From assembly GCA_037974335.1 (NCBI GenBank), contig CM075760.1, forward strand, positions 49,806,469 through 49,870,468: 64,000 nucleotides of DNA. The letters run 5' to 3'. The first letter of the stretch is position 1, and each line of letters starts with the position of its first letter. Under the pieces are notes generated by a model, which had not been told where the DNA came from, ran no database searches, and saw nothing but the letters and a program-made list of their open reading frames with translations. Positions 1 to 11,189 of the stretch are shown here, piece by piece. The translations under genes and the position numbers were made by a program. Origin of the DNA: Prionace glauca. Lineage: Eukaryota; Chordata; Chondrichthyes; Carcharhiniformes; Carcharhinidae.

Positions 1-971
1 TCTCTCCCTTCTTAAACAATTGACTTTCTGGCCTGCTGGTACCGTCCCTGCGTCCAGTGATTCCTGAAAGGTCATCACCATTGCCTCCACAATTTCATCA
101 GCTATATCTTTTAGGACCCTGGGGTGCAGTCCGTTTGATCCAGGTGATTTATCCAACATCAGACTTTTCCGTTTCCCCTGAATCTTCTCCTTAGTGACGG
201 CCACTACACGCACCTGTGCCCCCCCCCCCAAACCCCACGACTCTCCTGGAGTTCTGGCATCTCACTAATGTCTCGAACCGTGAAGACTGATGTAAAGTAA
301 CTATTCATTTCCTCTGCCATTTCTTTGTTTCCTATTATTCCTTCTCCAGCCTCATTTTCCAGTAGTCCAATACCTATTTTTGTCTCTTTCTTACTTTTTA
401 TATATTGAAAAAATATCTTCCTATCTTCTTTTATATTACTAGCCAGCTTACGCTCATATTTCATCTTCTTCCCCTTTATTGTTTTTTTGAGTTGTCCTCT
501 TCTCGCTTTTAAAGACTTCCCAATCCTCTGGCTTCCCACTAATCCTCATCACTTTGTATACTTTCTCTTCTGTGTTAATGTTGTTGTTGACTTGCCTCGT
601 CAGCCATGGATGCCTCATCCTCCCTGTGACATTGGGAATAATTTCTGCTGTTCCTCCTGAATTTCTGTTGTCCCTCTAAAAAACTCCTGCCATTGCTATT
701 GCACTCTTTTCCCTGTTAGGTTCCCTTTCAAATCAACTCTGGCCAGTTCCTCCCTCATGTCTTTGTAATTCCCTTTATTTAATTCTGATACCGTTACATC
801 TGACTCCAGCTTCTCCTCTCAAACTGCAGGGTCAATTCTATCATATTGTGGTCACTGCTCCCAAAGCGTTACATCACCTTAAATTTCCCTGTTCAAGTCT
901 GCCTCATTACATACCACCAAATCCAGAATTGGCTATTCCCTAGTAGGTTGTATCACAACCTGCTCCAAAAA
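1..971 (-). mobile_element. Old diverged CR1-clade LINE, endonuclease-to-RT linker part
   Basis: Read on the minus strand, this stretch encodes the region between the endonuclease and reverse transcriptase of a CR1-type ORF2: a SSDHNMIEL-like end of the endonuclease near 800-840, a basic linker with FFQYIKSKKETK near 360-420, and a PLFKKGE-like motif at the window edge. Frames are broken. It continues at 1300-1885 beyond a younger insertion, so both parts are one element. The element runs off the left edge of the window. Confidence 0.75.
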
Positions 972-1299
972 AACATAGAACATAAGAACATAAGAAATAG
1001 GAGCAGGAGTAGGCCATCTAGTCCTTCGAGCCTGCCCCGCCATTCAATAAGATCATGGCTGATCTGTCGTGGCTCAGTTCCACTTTCCCGCTTTCTCCCC
1101 ATAACCCTTAATCCCCTCTCTTATCAAAAACCCATCAACCCGCTTCTTAAAAATATTTAGCGAGGCAGCCTCCACCACCTCAACGGGCAGAGAATTCCAG
1201 AGATTCACCACCCTTTGAGTGAAGGAGTTCTTCCTCAACTCCGTTCTAAACCGCCCCCCCCCCCCCTCTTTATCTTGAGGCCGTGCCCTCTAGTCCTAC
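972..1299 (-). mobile_element. CR1 family A, 3' end fragment nested in an older LINE
   Basis: This is the reverse complement of the 3' end of the full-length family-A element at 31542-35905: the octamer-repeat tail (ATAAGAAC on this strand) starts near 975, then the 3' UTR and the C-terminal ORF2 codons up to about 1299. It interrupts an older LINE whose endonuclease sequence resumes on the other side. Confidence 0.85.
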
Positions 1300-1885
1300 A
1301 AACATTGACACTCCACAATTTTTTTGGGGATAACTACCTGCCTGATTTTCCAAGTCCATCAACATAATGATATTCCCCATGATTATTGTAATATCAGCAG
1401 TTTTATATGCTTTTTCTATCTCGTGATGTATTTTCTGCCCACATCCTGACTGCAGCCAGGAGGGTTTGTATCTAACTCCCTTCAGGGTCTTTTCATCTTT
1501 GTGATTCCTCAACTCCACCTACAGAGATTCTCTCCCTTTTGATCCTTTATTGCTTCTTGCTATCGATTCAATTTCATTCCTTACTAACAATGCAACACCA
1601 TCTCCTTTGCCAATCTGCCTGCCCTTTCGATAGGACAAATATCCTTAGATATTTAGAACCCTGATCCCCTTGCAGACACGTCTCTGTGATGCCCACAACA
1701 TCCTAGTGGCCGATTTCAATGCGTGCAACAAGCTCATTTACCTTGTTCAGTAAACTGCACGCATTTGGGTACAACACACACAGTCCTGCATTGACAACCT
1801 CCCTTCTCATACTTGTCACCTTTTTTTTCACTCTTGCCAGAAGTTAGATTTCTGCCAGCTACTATAATCTCTGGTTTGTTATGTG
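1300..1885 (-). mobile_element. Old diverged CR1-clade LINE, endonuclease part
   Basis: The minus-strand translation shows recognisable but broken endonuclease (EEP-fold) motifs: NKVNELVARIE near 1720-1760, GITETCLQGDQ near 1670-1700, GDGVALLVRNEIES near 1560-1610, and a decayed GDFN region near 1350. The order matches ORF2 of the full-length element, so this is the 5' half of the LINE at 1-971. Confidence 0.7.
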
Positions 1886-1889
1886 GGAT

Positions 1890-2207
1890 GCCAGGGATCA
1901 TAAGATATAGGAGCAAAATTATGCCACTTGCCCACTGCTCCACCATTCAATCATGGTTGTTTTTTTTTCCTTATACCCATTCTCCTGCCTTTTCCCCATA
2001 ATCCCTGGTCCCCTTATTAATCATGAACCTACCTACCTCTGTCTTAGGGACTCTCAATGGCCGGGCCTCCAGAGCCTTCTGTGGCAAAGTGTTCCACAGA
2101 TTCACCACTCTCTGGCTGCAGAAATTCCTCCTCATCTTTGTTATAATGGACTGTCCCTTTAGTCCGACGTTGTTCCCTCTGGTTCGAATTTTTCCTCCTA
2201 GTGGAAA
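1890..2207 (-). mobile_element. CR1-clade LINE 3' end, diverged subfamily
   Basis: This is an antisense CR1 3' end. It holds a decayed ATAAGATATAGGAGC tail, a 3' UTR, and C-terminal ORF2 codons including a FCSQRVVNLWNTLP motif read on the minus strand. It is clearly more diverged than the family-A copies. Confidence 0.75.
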
Positions 2208-2384
2208 CACTAGTGGGAGGCTTGGTATCAACAGCTCCTCCACTCATGGAGGGGACAGAGGACTCGAAATTGGTTACTGACGACGGGCGGGAAGAGGATC
2301 AAACGTTGGAAGGTTCATCGAGGCCTCACTCGCCAGAGAGGCTCTTTAAACTGTCTCAGTCACCAGGCATCAACTCCTAGCAGA

Positions 2385-2762
2385 ATGTCACTCCCCCTGC
2401 TGTATTATATTGTAAATATGCTGTGGATTCTGCATCAAGCCTGTGTGAAGTGAATAGAGACAAATGCACAATTGTTTGCAGATGTACTGGGAGTGGAGAT
2501 AGGGGGCTGTTATTTACAGGAGAGGAGTGTTGTATATATGTTGGGGCATTCCTTTCAGGGAACAGGTCATGTGACCTCAGGTGCGGGGTGAGCTGCTGGA
2601 TTCTCCCAGATTGGGCAGTCAATATTTGGAGTGTTGTGTGAACAGATGGAATAAATAGTTGTGTTCCCTGACGCCTGACTGTGGAGTCGATATTGAAGAC
2701 AATCCTCAGCACCACTGGACATAAACAAACGGTCTCGGACCCAGTGCTTCACAACTCTAACA
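2385..2762 (+). mobile_element. Possible solo LTR (fossil)
   Basis: The block has an LTR-like arrangement: an A/T-rich start, a GGAATAAATAG polyadenylation-like signal near 2648 and a downstream segment ending in CTCTAACA. No internal gag/pol sequence is next to it and I found no clear target duplication, so both family and borders are uncertain. Confidence 0.25.
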
Positions 2763-2783
2763 GTGGCTTGAATCCTCTTTGTG

Positions 2784-3120
2784 CCCCTCTCACACTCTCC
2801 TCAAGGTGTTGACTCTTTGTCCCGGTGTCCCAGTGTTTCCTTCTCACAGTCTCCACAAAGTGCTCACTGTCTATCCCAGTGTCCCAGTTTCCCCCCTCTC
2901 ACACTCACCACAAGGTGTTGATTCTCTGTCCCAGTATCCCAGTGTCCCCCCTCTCACACTCTCTAGAAGGTGCTGACTCACTGTCCCAGTGTCCCACTGT
3001 CCCCCCTCACACTCTCCTCAAGGTGCTGACTGTCTGTCTCAGTGTCCCAGTTTCTCCCCTTTCACACTCTTCTCAAGGTGCTGTCTGTCTGTTCCAGTGT
3101 CTCCCTCTCACACTCTGTTT
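2784..3120. repeat. Minisatellite, about 54-bp unit, about 6 copies
   Basis: There are six to seven imperfect tandem units of 47-57 bp. Each has a CCTCTCACACTCTCC-like start, an AAGGTGCTGACT-like centre and a GTCCCAGTGTCCCAG-like end. The copies differ by point changes and small length changes. Open reading frames across it are by-products of the repeat. Confidence 0.85.
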
Positions 3121-3311
3121 GGGGGAGGTGAAGGTAAGAATTGAAAGATGTGAATGATGTAATTGATGACTAAGAGGGATGGATAGAAACTTTGGGGATT
3201 CTGTCGGTGGATTCATTGTGAACGTTGAAATCTGAATAAACTGAGACACCAGATGGAAAAGCCATAGTTTCTCCATGCATTTTAGATTAAAGAAAGCACT
3301 ACTATGCATGT

Positions 3312-3384
3312 GTCCGGCTAGCTCAGTCGGTAGAGCATGGGACTCTTAATCTCAGGGTCGTGGGTTCGAGCCCCGCGTTGGGCG
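3312..3384 (+). tRNA. tRNA-Lys (CTT)
   Basis: A 73-nt cloverleaf with acceptor stem GTCCGGC/GTTGGGC (G-T pairs allowed), a D-arm containing box A (TAGCTCAGTCGG), an anticodon loop CTCTTAA with anticodon CTT, and a T-arm with GGTTCGAGCC (box B). No intron is present, and a TTTT Pol III stop follows at about 3390. It differs from the usual vertebrate Lys-CTT gene only by stem-preserving changes, so it is probably functional. Confidence 0.95.
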
Positions 3385-3393
3385 TCATTCTTT

Positions 3394-3914
3394 TCAGACT
3401 TTGACTCATTCTTAAGTGAATTCCCGATCTCCGTTCCTCCAGAAGTGTCACGGCTCAAACTGAGTTCCTCTCTCATTTCGACGTTGCTCATCTCACAGTT
3501 GTGAATGAAAACTGCCTCCAGATAACTGGAAGGCGGTACCTTTAGCTCTGAACTCAGCGAGAGGTTTTGTTCTAATTTATTATGGCGTTTAAACCCAGAT
3601 CTGAGAGATTGTGTCAGAGCAAACAACAATCATCTCCATTGTAATTCAATCACTCCAGCCTTCCATCCTATCAAAAGACTATTAGTACTTTCCTCCTCTC
3701 CTCTCTATTTTCCTTAACTCTGTACTTGTCTGTAAACCATTAAATCATCAATTTCTTCCAGTTAGGGTCAAAGGTCAGCAACCTGTATCATTCCCTCTCT
3801 TTCCCTCCACAGAAACTGTTGAAACTGATGAATCTTCCAGCATTTTCCGTTTTGAGGTGTGATTTGCAGCAACTACAATTCCTTCTTTTGGATCACAGTG
3901 GATCACTTTTCTCT
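3394..3914. other. No gene seen
   Basis: I recognise no gene here. Near 3790-3860 is a short piece of a common repeat (antisense of a 'tgctggaa...cagaaaatgctgg' type element). Confidence 0.4.
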
Positions 3915-4493
3915 GACTGAACAGCTGGAGTACTGTGTGCAGTTTTGGGCGCCGTACTTACGCATGGATATTTTGTCCTTGGAGGGAGTGCAGAGGAGGT
4001 TTACTAGGCTGATACCGGAGTTGAGGGGGTTGAGCTATGAGGAGAGGCTGAATAAACTAGGCTTGTACTCGTTGGAGTTTAGAAGAATGAGGGGAGATCT
4101 CATTGAGACGTATAAGGTGATGAATGGGATGGATAGGATAGAGGTGGAGAGACTCTTCCCACTCAAAAAAGACAGTAGGACTAGGGGGCACAGTCTCAAG
4201 ATAAAGGGAGGGCGGTTTAGAACAGAGTTGAGGAGGAACTTCCTCACTCAAAGGGTGGTGAACCTCTGAAATTCTCTGCCCGTTGAAGTGGTGGAGGCTG
4301 CCTCGCTAAATATTTTTAAGACGCGGGTTGATGGGTTTTTGATAAGAGGGTTAAGGGTTATGGGGAGAGGGCAGGAATGTGGAACTGAGCCACGACAGAT
4401 CAGCCATGATCTTGTTGAATGACGGGGCAGGCTCGAAGGGCTAGATGGCCTACTCCTGCTCCTATTTCTTATCTTCTTATGCTCTTATCAACC
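3915..4493 (+). mobile_element. CR1 family A, 3' end fragment
   Basis: This 5'-truncated copy starts in the C-terminal quarter of ORF2 (LEYCVQFWAPYLR) and runs through FLTQRVVNL, where a TGA replaces the Trp codon, into the standard 3' UTR. It ends in a decayed TCTTATGCTCTTAT tail. Confidence 0.9.
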
Positions 4494-4940
4494 ATAACTT
4501 TCTAAATAGTTAAAGGGCTGAGGTTTTAAATAATAAGTGCCCCAAATATGTCACCCTGTCTGACATGAAATGAAACAAAATGAAAATTATTAATTATGTC
4601 ACAAAATGCTGCTAACACAATATAGATTTCATTGTCAGCATTTGTTGTTTATCCCTATTTCCCACTGAACTAAGTATGTTGTTGGGCCATTTCAGAGGGC
4701 AGTTTAGACTCAATTACATTGTCTTACATTCTCTCTCCAGAGAAGCCGTCATGCCTGGTGAGATTTTCCAGCATTTTAAGATGTTCTTTTAAGTTTCAGC
4801 ATCTGCTGTAATTTACTGTTGGCTGAACGAGTCATTCCTGTTCTATCAAAACATTAGTTTCTTTTTCCTCGACAAACCTTTCTTGAGCATTTGAAAAACG
4901 CTGCAATGTATCGGTCAGATTAAAGTTGCTGCTCGCACCT
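4494..4940. other. No gene seen
   Basis: AT-rich unique-looking sequence with a short antisense repeat piece around 4745-4815 (TTTCAGCATCTGCTG). No coding or RNA signal is recognised. Confidence 0.4.
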
Positions 4941-5012
4941 TCCCTGGTGGTCTAGTGGTTAGGATTCGGCGCTCTCACCGCCGCGGCCCGGGTTCGATTC
5001 CCGGTCAGGGAA
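4941..5012 (+). tRNA. tRNA-Glu (CTC)
   Basis: A 72-nt cloverleaf essentially identical to the vertebrate Glu-CTC gene: acceptor TCCCTGG/TCAGGGA, box A TGGTCTAGTGG, anticodon CTC in the loop CGCTCTCAC, and box B GGTTCGATTCC. No intron. Probably functional. Confidence 0.96.
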
Positions 5013-6937
5013 TGTAGGTTTTGTTGCTGCCGATCAGCCCAAGATTTAGGAGGGGCTGAAATTCCTTCCCGATGGAAAACAGGAGCGATCATTGTGTCAG
5101 TTTGAACTACCTGGAGAAACAAAATAAACCCATTGGCCCAATCCCGGCAATTTATAATTTCATTCCCCTTGCTGCTTCCTCCTGTCAAACTGAATAATAA
5201 TACATTCTACTCCACTACATTTCACTGCAGCTCACCACACTCAAAGATCATTCGCAGCCTCTGCCTCTTCTCTCGCTTCTTGTGGGAAAACTGCTGAACA
5301 ACATGAGCTTTTCACAGTTCTGCTGTGATATCTGAGATTTGTATCTCACTGATCATCATTACTGTCTCCATTGCTTCATCCCAGGTCACTGTCACTACAG
5401 ATATAGTCACACAGTCATTCTATCATCTGCAGCAAATGATATTCCCTTCCTTTGCTTTCAGATACATTCACCTCCAGAAACTGGTTACACGGTGAGTATA
5501 ATGTTCTGTTTAGCTGACAGTTTATCATCAATCCTGTTCCAGAATGGAGTAGCACCGTGTCAAAGTGGGTGGGAGTTGGTGACTCCACCAGTTCTGAAAC
5601 CTCACTGAACCCCCCCGTATTTAGCCCCGCCCTCTCACCCTCCATCGCTCCAACTCCTTGATAAATGTCACTATTAAAACTAATGATGGTGGATTAAAGA
5701 CGTGGAATCGAGATTAATAAATGGTGTTGGTCTGGGGCCGGGGCGTGGAGTGGGGGGTGGGGGGGGGGGGTGTGTGTGGGAAGGTGGTGGCTGGTGTAGC
5801 ATTTGTTGGGGGATGGAGGTGGGGGGGAGGGAGGCGCTGGGGGCGCAGGGGGGGAGGGGTGCGGAGGGCATGGGAAATTGTGATGGATACTGAGATGATA
5901 ATGTCCATGAAACACTCGCTCCAAACACCCATTGAGTTACATTCAGAGTCAGATTGCAGCTCGGAACAGAAAATTGGATTGTTTGCGATTAGACTTAATA
6001 AAATCCCGTGTCAGCATTCGACAGTGAGATTGGAATAATGAGCTAATAACTCAAATCAGTGCACAGTTAGTCATTTTGAGACGCTCATGCAATTTACAGT
6101 GTGTGTTATAGATCAGAGTGAGTTAGGGCTCGAATTGTGCTGAATTAAACATTATAACAAGCAACTACATTTTAAATATACACAGAACACAATATAGAGG
6201 CAGGATTCGGCTGGATTTCTAAACGGACTAAGGAAGAAAAATGAGCACCGAGGAATGGAAAATCCAGCGAAAAGTAGATATGTGTCCAATTATAATGAAA
6301 TATTATTTGATAATGTCTGGATGAGAGAATAGACAAATCTTTAAATCACTAAAATGCAAGGTTACACAATAATTAGCTTGTAATCGACATGTTCACTAGC
6401 CGGAAGGCAAGTATTAAATTCGCTATCCTTGGCCAGATTTCCCTGTGAAAATACAGAGATATTAACGCCATTCGTAACTAATTGTTCCCTTTCCATGGAA
6501 ACAGGGAAATAATTATTCCTCAAACCTGCTGCACGAACCTTGCGATTAAAGTGATACAACACCACCATCCGCTGGCGGACTACTGTAACTGCAGGCGCTG
6601 GTGCTTTTGAGTCTGCGAACCGGTTACTGAAATATGAATATTGAACGATATTGTCCGATATTGTTTATAGAAGGATCTCGGCTGGCGTATTCGCCCTTTT
6701 TATAACCAGACACCGTAGATAAACCGTGTTCTTCATTTCCCATTGACAGTTAATGTCTGGAGATTGAAGTTGGGATTATTTGAAACTTCAAATTGTACAT
6801 TCGATGCAGTTATCAGACGTTAATCAAATTCAGAATCTTAGTGGGTAAACATTTCTGCCCTCTGCAATTCGTTTGTCAGACATTTTCACGGTTTAGTCTT
6901 AAAAAAGGCACAAAGAATCAGACATTTACAAGGATAC
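5013..6937. other. Unrecognised intergenic sequence with a G-rich block
   Basis: I find no gene. The interval 5745-5870 is a G-rich, simple-sequence-like block of G runs separated by T, A or TGT, with G-quadruplex potential on the plus strand. The proline-rich frames on the opposite strand come only from that composition. The remainder is moderately AT-rich and shows no repeat I can name. Confidence 0.5.
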
Positions 6938-6959
6938 ACACACACACACACACACACAC
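6938..6959. repeat. (CA)n microsatellite
   Basis: About eleven CA dinucleotides in a row. Confidence 0.9.
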
Positions 6960-7186
6960 GTATTGGAGCCTACAGAGAAACAGGGGGGCATACACAGATT
7001 CAGACGCAGACATATAGAGATCCTGGTAACTCTAAAGATACAAGGGCACACACAGTATCAGAGGCATATACAATGTCTCAGCTTATACACTATCAAACTC
7101 TCTCTCGTAGTTCCAGACTTTTCAATGAGTTCAAGCAGGCAACAGTTGACCTGTGAATGCTGACAGTGAGAAGAATAGATAAAATC

Positions 7187-7203
7187 CGTCTCTGAGTGGT
7201 CTC

Positions 7204-7239
<36 letters not shown>

Positions 7240-7260
7240 GACCAATTGCGCCACAGAGAC
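7187..7260 (-). tRNA. tRNA-Asn (GTT)
   Basis: The reverse complement is a 74-nt cloverleaf with acceptor GTCTCTG/CAGAGAC and discriminator G, box A TGGCGCAATTGG, anticodon GTT in CTGTTAACC, and box B GGTTCGAGACC. One G-T pair sits in the T stem. It matches vertebrate Asn-GTT closely. No intron. Confidence 0.95.
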
Positions 7261-7685
7261 TGAGACAACAGCTGTTTAACATCTTCTGAACTAGTGTGTC
7301 AATGACCACAATTCTATTTCTGAAAACCTGTTCCAGAACTGCAGCATGTTTACAATTCTATACAAGTCTCGTTAGGTTCCGTAGCACTGCTGCAGTGTGT
7401 TGGTTATTCCCTTTCTCCTATGAACGTGCAGGTAAAATGAATCCGTGTCTCTTATCACAGGGAGGAATTCAACAGGAGGCAAGGGAACGAACCACAAGTA
7501 GCCTCACGATCCAATACTTGCCACTCAATCATCAATAACACCATTCACCACTACACCTGCTTCCGAATATTGCGATCCATTTCTCTCAGGATTTCTTCCA
7601 AGATTTAATATTGCTCCTTGTTTTCTCCTAATTTTAATAGGATGTTCACTTCAATAAACGGAGCGAACGGAGAAAGAAGGGACTT

Positions 7686-7756
7686 TGCATTGGCCGGGAA
7701 TCGAACCCGAGTCTCCCGCGTGGGAAGCGAGAATTCTACCACTGAACCACCAATGC
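7686..7756 (-). tRNA. tRNA-Gly (CCC)
   Basis: The reverse complement is a 71-nt cloverleaf with acceptor GCATTGG/CCAATGC and discriminator A, box A TGGTTCAGTGG, stem CTCGC/GCGGG around the loop TTCCCAC giving anticodon CCC, and box B GGTTCGATTCC. A loop C32-to-T change separates it from the common vertebrate gene but keeps the fold. Confidence 0.94.
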
Positions 7757-8213
7757 TGCTCTTGCTAAAGCTATTCCCACATGCTCTCTCTTCCTTTACA
7801 CTCAGCAGCATTGTCATTTCCTTACTTTGTCCTTTCATTCCCCAAATGCCCACAAATGCTCTCACTCAAATCTCAGACGCAACATCGCACAAGCCTCTCA
7901 TGTTGTTCAACACCTTCCATTCATTCACAACCGCATCTCAAACTTTCACCCTTCCTCCAAAACACAAGCACTCTGCAACAGTCCCCCTCTCACACAGCCT
8001 CATTCTCCCAAATATGCCTCTGCTTTCACCACATCAGTCTAAACACACTTAAAACGTGTTCAAATTACTTGCACACTGTCTCTTCCACTCAACTCATATC
8101 ACCACAATACGCCTCATGCCGTTCTGCAAAAGCTTTAAGTTGCTACATTTCTTCAAAGCTGCTACCCAGTGCGACACCAGGCCAAAGTTCCACTTTCTAC
8201 ACTTGATAACACC
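7757..8213. other. No gene seen
   Basis: C/T-rich sequence with long open frames on the plus strand, but their translation is low-complexity Ser/His/Pro with no domain. I regard these as chance frames. Confidence 0.4.
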
Positions 8214-8368
8214 TATATAGGGTTACAAGTTAGCTCGGAATGAGTTAAAAAAATAGGGCTTAGGAGAGCTAGTAGGGGGCATGAGAAGTCCTTGGCAAGT
8301 CGGATAAAGGAAAACCCCAAAGCTTTTTACTCTTACGTTAAAAATGCATTAAATCTTCATATATCGAG
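8214..8368 (+). mobile_element. CR1-clade LINE linker fragment
   Basis: The plus-strand translation reads YKLARNE.K...GLRRASRGHEKSLASRIKENPKAFYSYVKNA, which is the basic linker just before the RT in CR1 ORF2 (compare HEKTLAGKIKENPKAFYKYVKGK in the family-B copies). Both ends are truncated. Confidence 0.75.
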
Positions 8369-8815
8369 GCCAATCTGCGACATCTGAAAGCGCTGAATCC
8401 TACCACGAGACCCCCAGGATCCCGTCTGCCTGATTCTCCCAGACACTGGTTACAGGAATGTGCACAGCGCCAATTGTCCGCACTCATACACTCCTTCCTG
8501 TCTGTTATGATTTGAAATTGTTTATATTTTCACATTGGCTTCCAGTGTGATGAAAGCAGAGCTGTGATAAGCTGATGTTGTTCAGTGGATTTACTGCAGT
8601 AAGGTTTATGTCAGTTCGATGCAAACATTGGTGTTTGAATGCGGTCAGCTACAGTGAAATTTAATGCAGTAGAAAGTAGCCTACTCGCTTTTACAGGAGG
8701 AACCAGCAAGGGAAATATATATACGAATAATTGTGCAACGGGACTGATATTTCTCCCTGCTGTTCAAATTGGCACAAGTATTGATCCACGATTTTCAGGC
8801 TGTGCGCACGTGTTA
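8369..8815. other. No gene seen
   Basis: Unrecognised sequence between a LINE fragment and tRNA-Gln. No domain or repeat was identified. Confidence 0.35.
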
Positions 8816-8887
8816 GGTTCTGTGGTGTAATGGTGAGCACTCTGGACTCTGAATCCAGCTATCCGAGTTCAAATCTCGGCAGAACCT
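8816..8887 (+). tRNA. tRNA-Gln (CTG)
   Basis: A 72-nt cloverleaf with acceptor GGTTCTG/CAGAACC and discriminator T, box A TGGTGTAATGG, anticodon CTG in the loop ACTCTGAAT, and box B GAGTTCAAATC as in vertebrate Gln genes. A T-run follows within 5 nt. The acceptor shows paired compensation relative to the common GGTTCCA form, which favours function. Confidence 0.95.
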
Positions 8888-9156
8888 TGTTTTAATTTGC
8901 AAATACAGATGATGGATTGGCTGAAGGGCGTTTCATTTAAATTTATCACCAAGTCCTAATCGAGTGGAAAATTTGCCAGCCCGTTCAACTGCTGTTACTC
9001 AATTCAAGGGCAATTAGAGATTATCGTAAATGAATAAAGACAATCCCAATAATGGACCTTTTCCTCACAAGTAAACGCAAACTTTTTCACAATGTTTCTG
9101 CCTGAAACTTCCGAAACGTGGAGCTAATATGTAACAACTATCCCACTTTCCCATGT

Positions 9157-9213
9157 GGGCCGGTAGCGCAATGGGTAACGCGTCTGACTACGGATCAGAA
9201 AATTCTTGGTTCG
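9157..9213 (+). pseudogene. Truncated tRNA-Arg (ACG) pseudogene
   Basis: The 5' three quarters match vertebrate tRNA-Arg-ACG: acceptor 5' strand GGGCCGG, box A TAGCGCAATGG, anticodon ACG in GACTACGGATC. Identity stops in the T-loop at TTGGTTCG. The following CTTAGTGCAAAG cannot make the 3' T-stem or acceptor strand, so no mature tRNA is expected. Confidence 0.85.
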
Positions 9214-9547
9214 CTTAGTGCAAAGTTTTAAAAGGTGTTCACAAATTCCTTGTTACTTTCGATGAAAAAGTTATTTAATAGCTTTATAATTACTCAGACA
9301 AATGCTGGCAAGCATATTTTCAGCTTCTCTGGAGAAAGTAATGTTAGGAGATTGCTAATGAACAGCAACCGACTATTTTAAGTTATTTTTTTCCAGGAAA
9401 AAATTCATTTAATAAGATTAGGATATTAAATAAATGCTAACCTTAAATACATTTTGGACAGAATTCAACATGGCTTAGAGGATTTACACTATTTTGTAAA
9501 TATTTTCATAAAATTCAGCATTTCTGATTTTGGAGAAAGCATTTTGG

Positions 9548-10884
9548 AGGCATCTTGAAGGGAATTGCTTGATAGGGCGGACGCAACACGGTTTCGTTAA
9601 AGGGAAGTCGTGTCTGACAAATTTACTGGAGTTCTATGAGGATGTGTCTAGGGCAGTGGAGAGCGGAGAGCCGGTGGATGTGGTCTTTCTGGATTTTCAG
9701 AAGGCGTTTGACAAGGTACCTCACAAGAGGTTATTGCAGAAGGTCAGGGGACATGGAGTTGGGGGTAGGGTGTTAGCGTGGATAGAGGATTGGTTGTCAA
9801 ATAGGAGGCAGAGAGTGGGGGTCAATGGGTGCTATTCGGATTGGCGGTTGGTGACTAGTGGGGTGCCCCAGGGGTCGGTACTGGGGCCTCAGCTATTTAC
9901 CATTTATATAGATGATCTGGAGGAGGGATCCGAATGCAGGGTGTCGAAATTTGCGGATGACACCAAGATTGGGGGAAAGGCAAATTGTGAGGAGGGTGTG
10001 GAGAGTCTGCAGAAGGATCTAGATAGGCTGGGCGAATGGGCCAGGAAATGGCAAATGGAATTTAATGTTGGCAAGTGTGAGGTGGTCCACTTTGGTAGGA
10101 GGAATGGTAGGAAGGACTATTACTTACGTGGCGAAAAACTGCAGCAGGCGACGGTGCAGAGGGACCTCGGGGTCTTTGTGCATGAGTCGCAAAAACCCAG
10201 CTTGCAGGTGCAGCAGGTGGTCCGGAAGGCGAATAGGATGCTGGCCTTCATAGCGAGGGGGATTAAATATAAAAGTAGGGCGGTCTTGCTGCAGCTGTAT
10301 AGGGCATTGGTGAGGCCGCAGCTGGAGTACTGTGCGCAGTTTTGGGCGGCTCACCTGCGCAAGGATATTTTGGCCCTGGAGGGAGTGCAGAGGAGGTTTA
10401 CTAGGCTGATACCGGAGTTGAGGGAGTTGAGCTATGAGGAGAGGCTGAATGAACTAGGCTTGTACTCGTTAGAGTTTAGAAGAATGAGGGGAGATCTCAT
10501 TGAGACGTATAAGATGATGCATGGGATGGATAGGATAGAGGTGGAGAGACTCTTCCCGCTCAAAAAAGACAGTAGGACTAGGGGGCACAGCCTCAAAATA
10601 AAGGAGAGGCCGTTTAGAACGGAGTTGAGGAGGAACTTCTTCACTCAAAGAGTGGTGAATCTCTGGAATTCTCTGCCCGTTGAAGTGGTGGAGGCTGCCT
10701 CGCTAAATATTTTTAAGAAACGGGTTGATGGGTTTTCGATAAGAGAAGGGATTAAGGGTTATGGGGAGAGGGCGGGAAGGTGGAACTGAGCCACGACAGA
10801 TCAGCCATGATCTTATTGAATGGCGGGGCAGGCTCGAAGGGCTAGATAGCCTACTCCTGCTCCTATTTCTTATGTTCTTATTTC
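9548..10884 (+). mobile_element. CR1 family A, 5'-truncated copy with long open RT frame
   Basis: The copy starts inside the RT ([16 protein letters not shown]) and stays open to the normal ORF2 stop at 10789. The reading frame of 419 codons includes the vector-derived Met at 9530. Visible motifs are [31 protein letters not shown], and the catalytic FADD at residues 141-144, followed by the C-terminal thumb and FTQRVVNLWNSLP. It then has the family 3' UTR and a TTATGTTCTTATTT tail. It lacks the endonuclease and ORF1 and is therefore dead on arrival. Few substitutions separate it from the 31542-35905 copy, so it is young. Confidence 0.93.
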
Positions 10885-11189
10885 AAGCTGAGGTCAGAGC
10901 AAAGATAATATGACTGTAACATCGAGATTCTGATAATATTCAGCACCAAACTGAAATCATACAGACTTCCCTCAGCCTAGCATGTTTCAGATGGTGATTA
11001 ACTATGTTAGTCTGCACCTAAACCTATTAAATTGTCTTGTAGACTGGATGACTTGCTGATATGTGCAGGTGTCAAAATAGGAAAGTTTCTTTCCTGGCAA
11101 TGCATCAAACAATTTATCATTTCTTATTTGACACAAAGCATTTGAGGCCTAGGCCAGAGCGAAGATACTATGGGTGTAACATCGAGATT
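10885..11189. other. No gene seen
   Basis: AT-rich sequence. The segment 'gaggtcagagcaaagataatatgactgtaacatcgagattc' recurs in altered form at about 11148-11185, a local duplication of roughly 40 bp spaced by about 250 bp. Confidence 0.45.

Noticed and set aside
5680-5932. Proline/histidine-rich open frames on the minus strand
   Set aside because: They mirror the G-rich simple sequence at 5745-5870 in every frame; no domain, composition only.
6700-7020. Frame ending in a His-Thr repeat
   Set aside because: Produced by the (CA)n microsatellite.
7618-8206. Overlapping plus-strand frames up to 144 codons
   Set aside because: One starts inside the tRNA-Gly gene's opposite strand; translations are low-complexity with no family resemblance.
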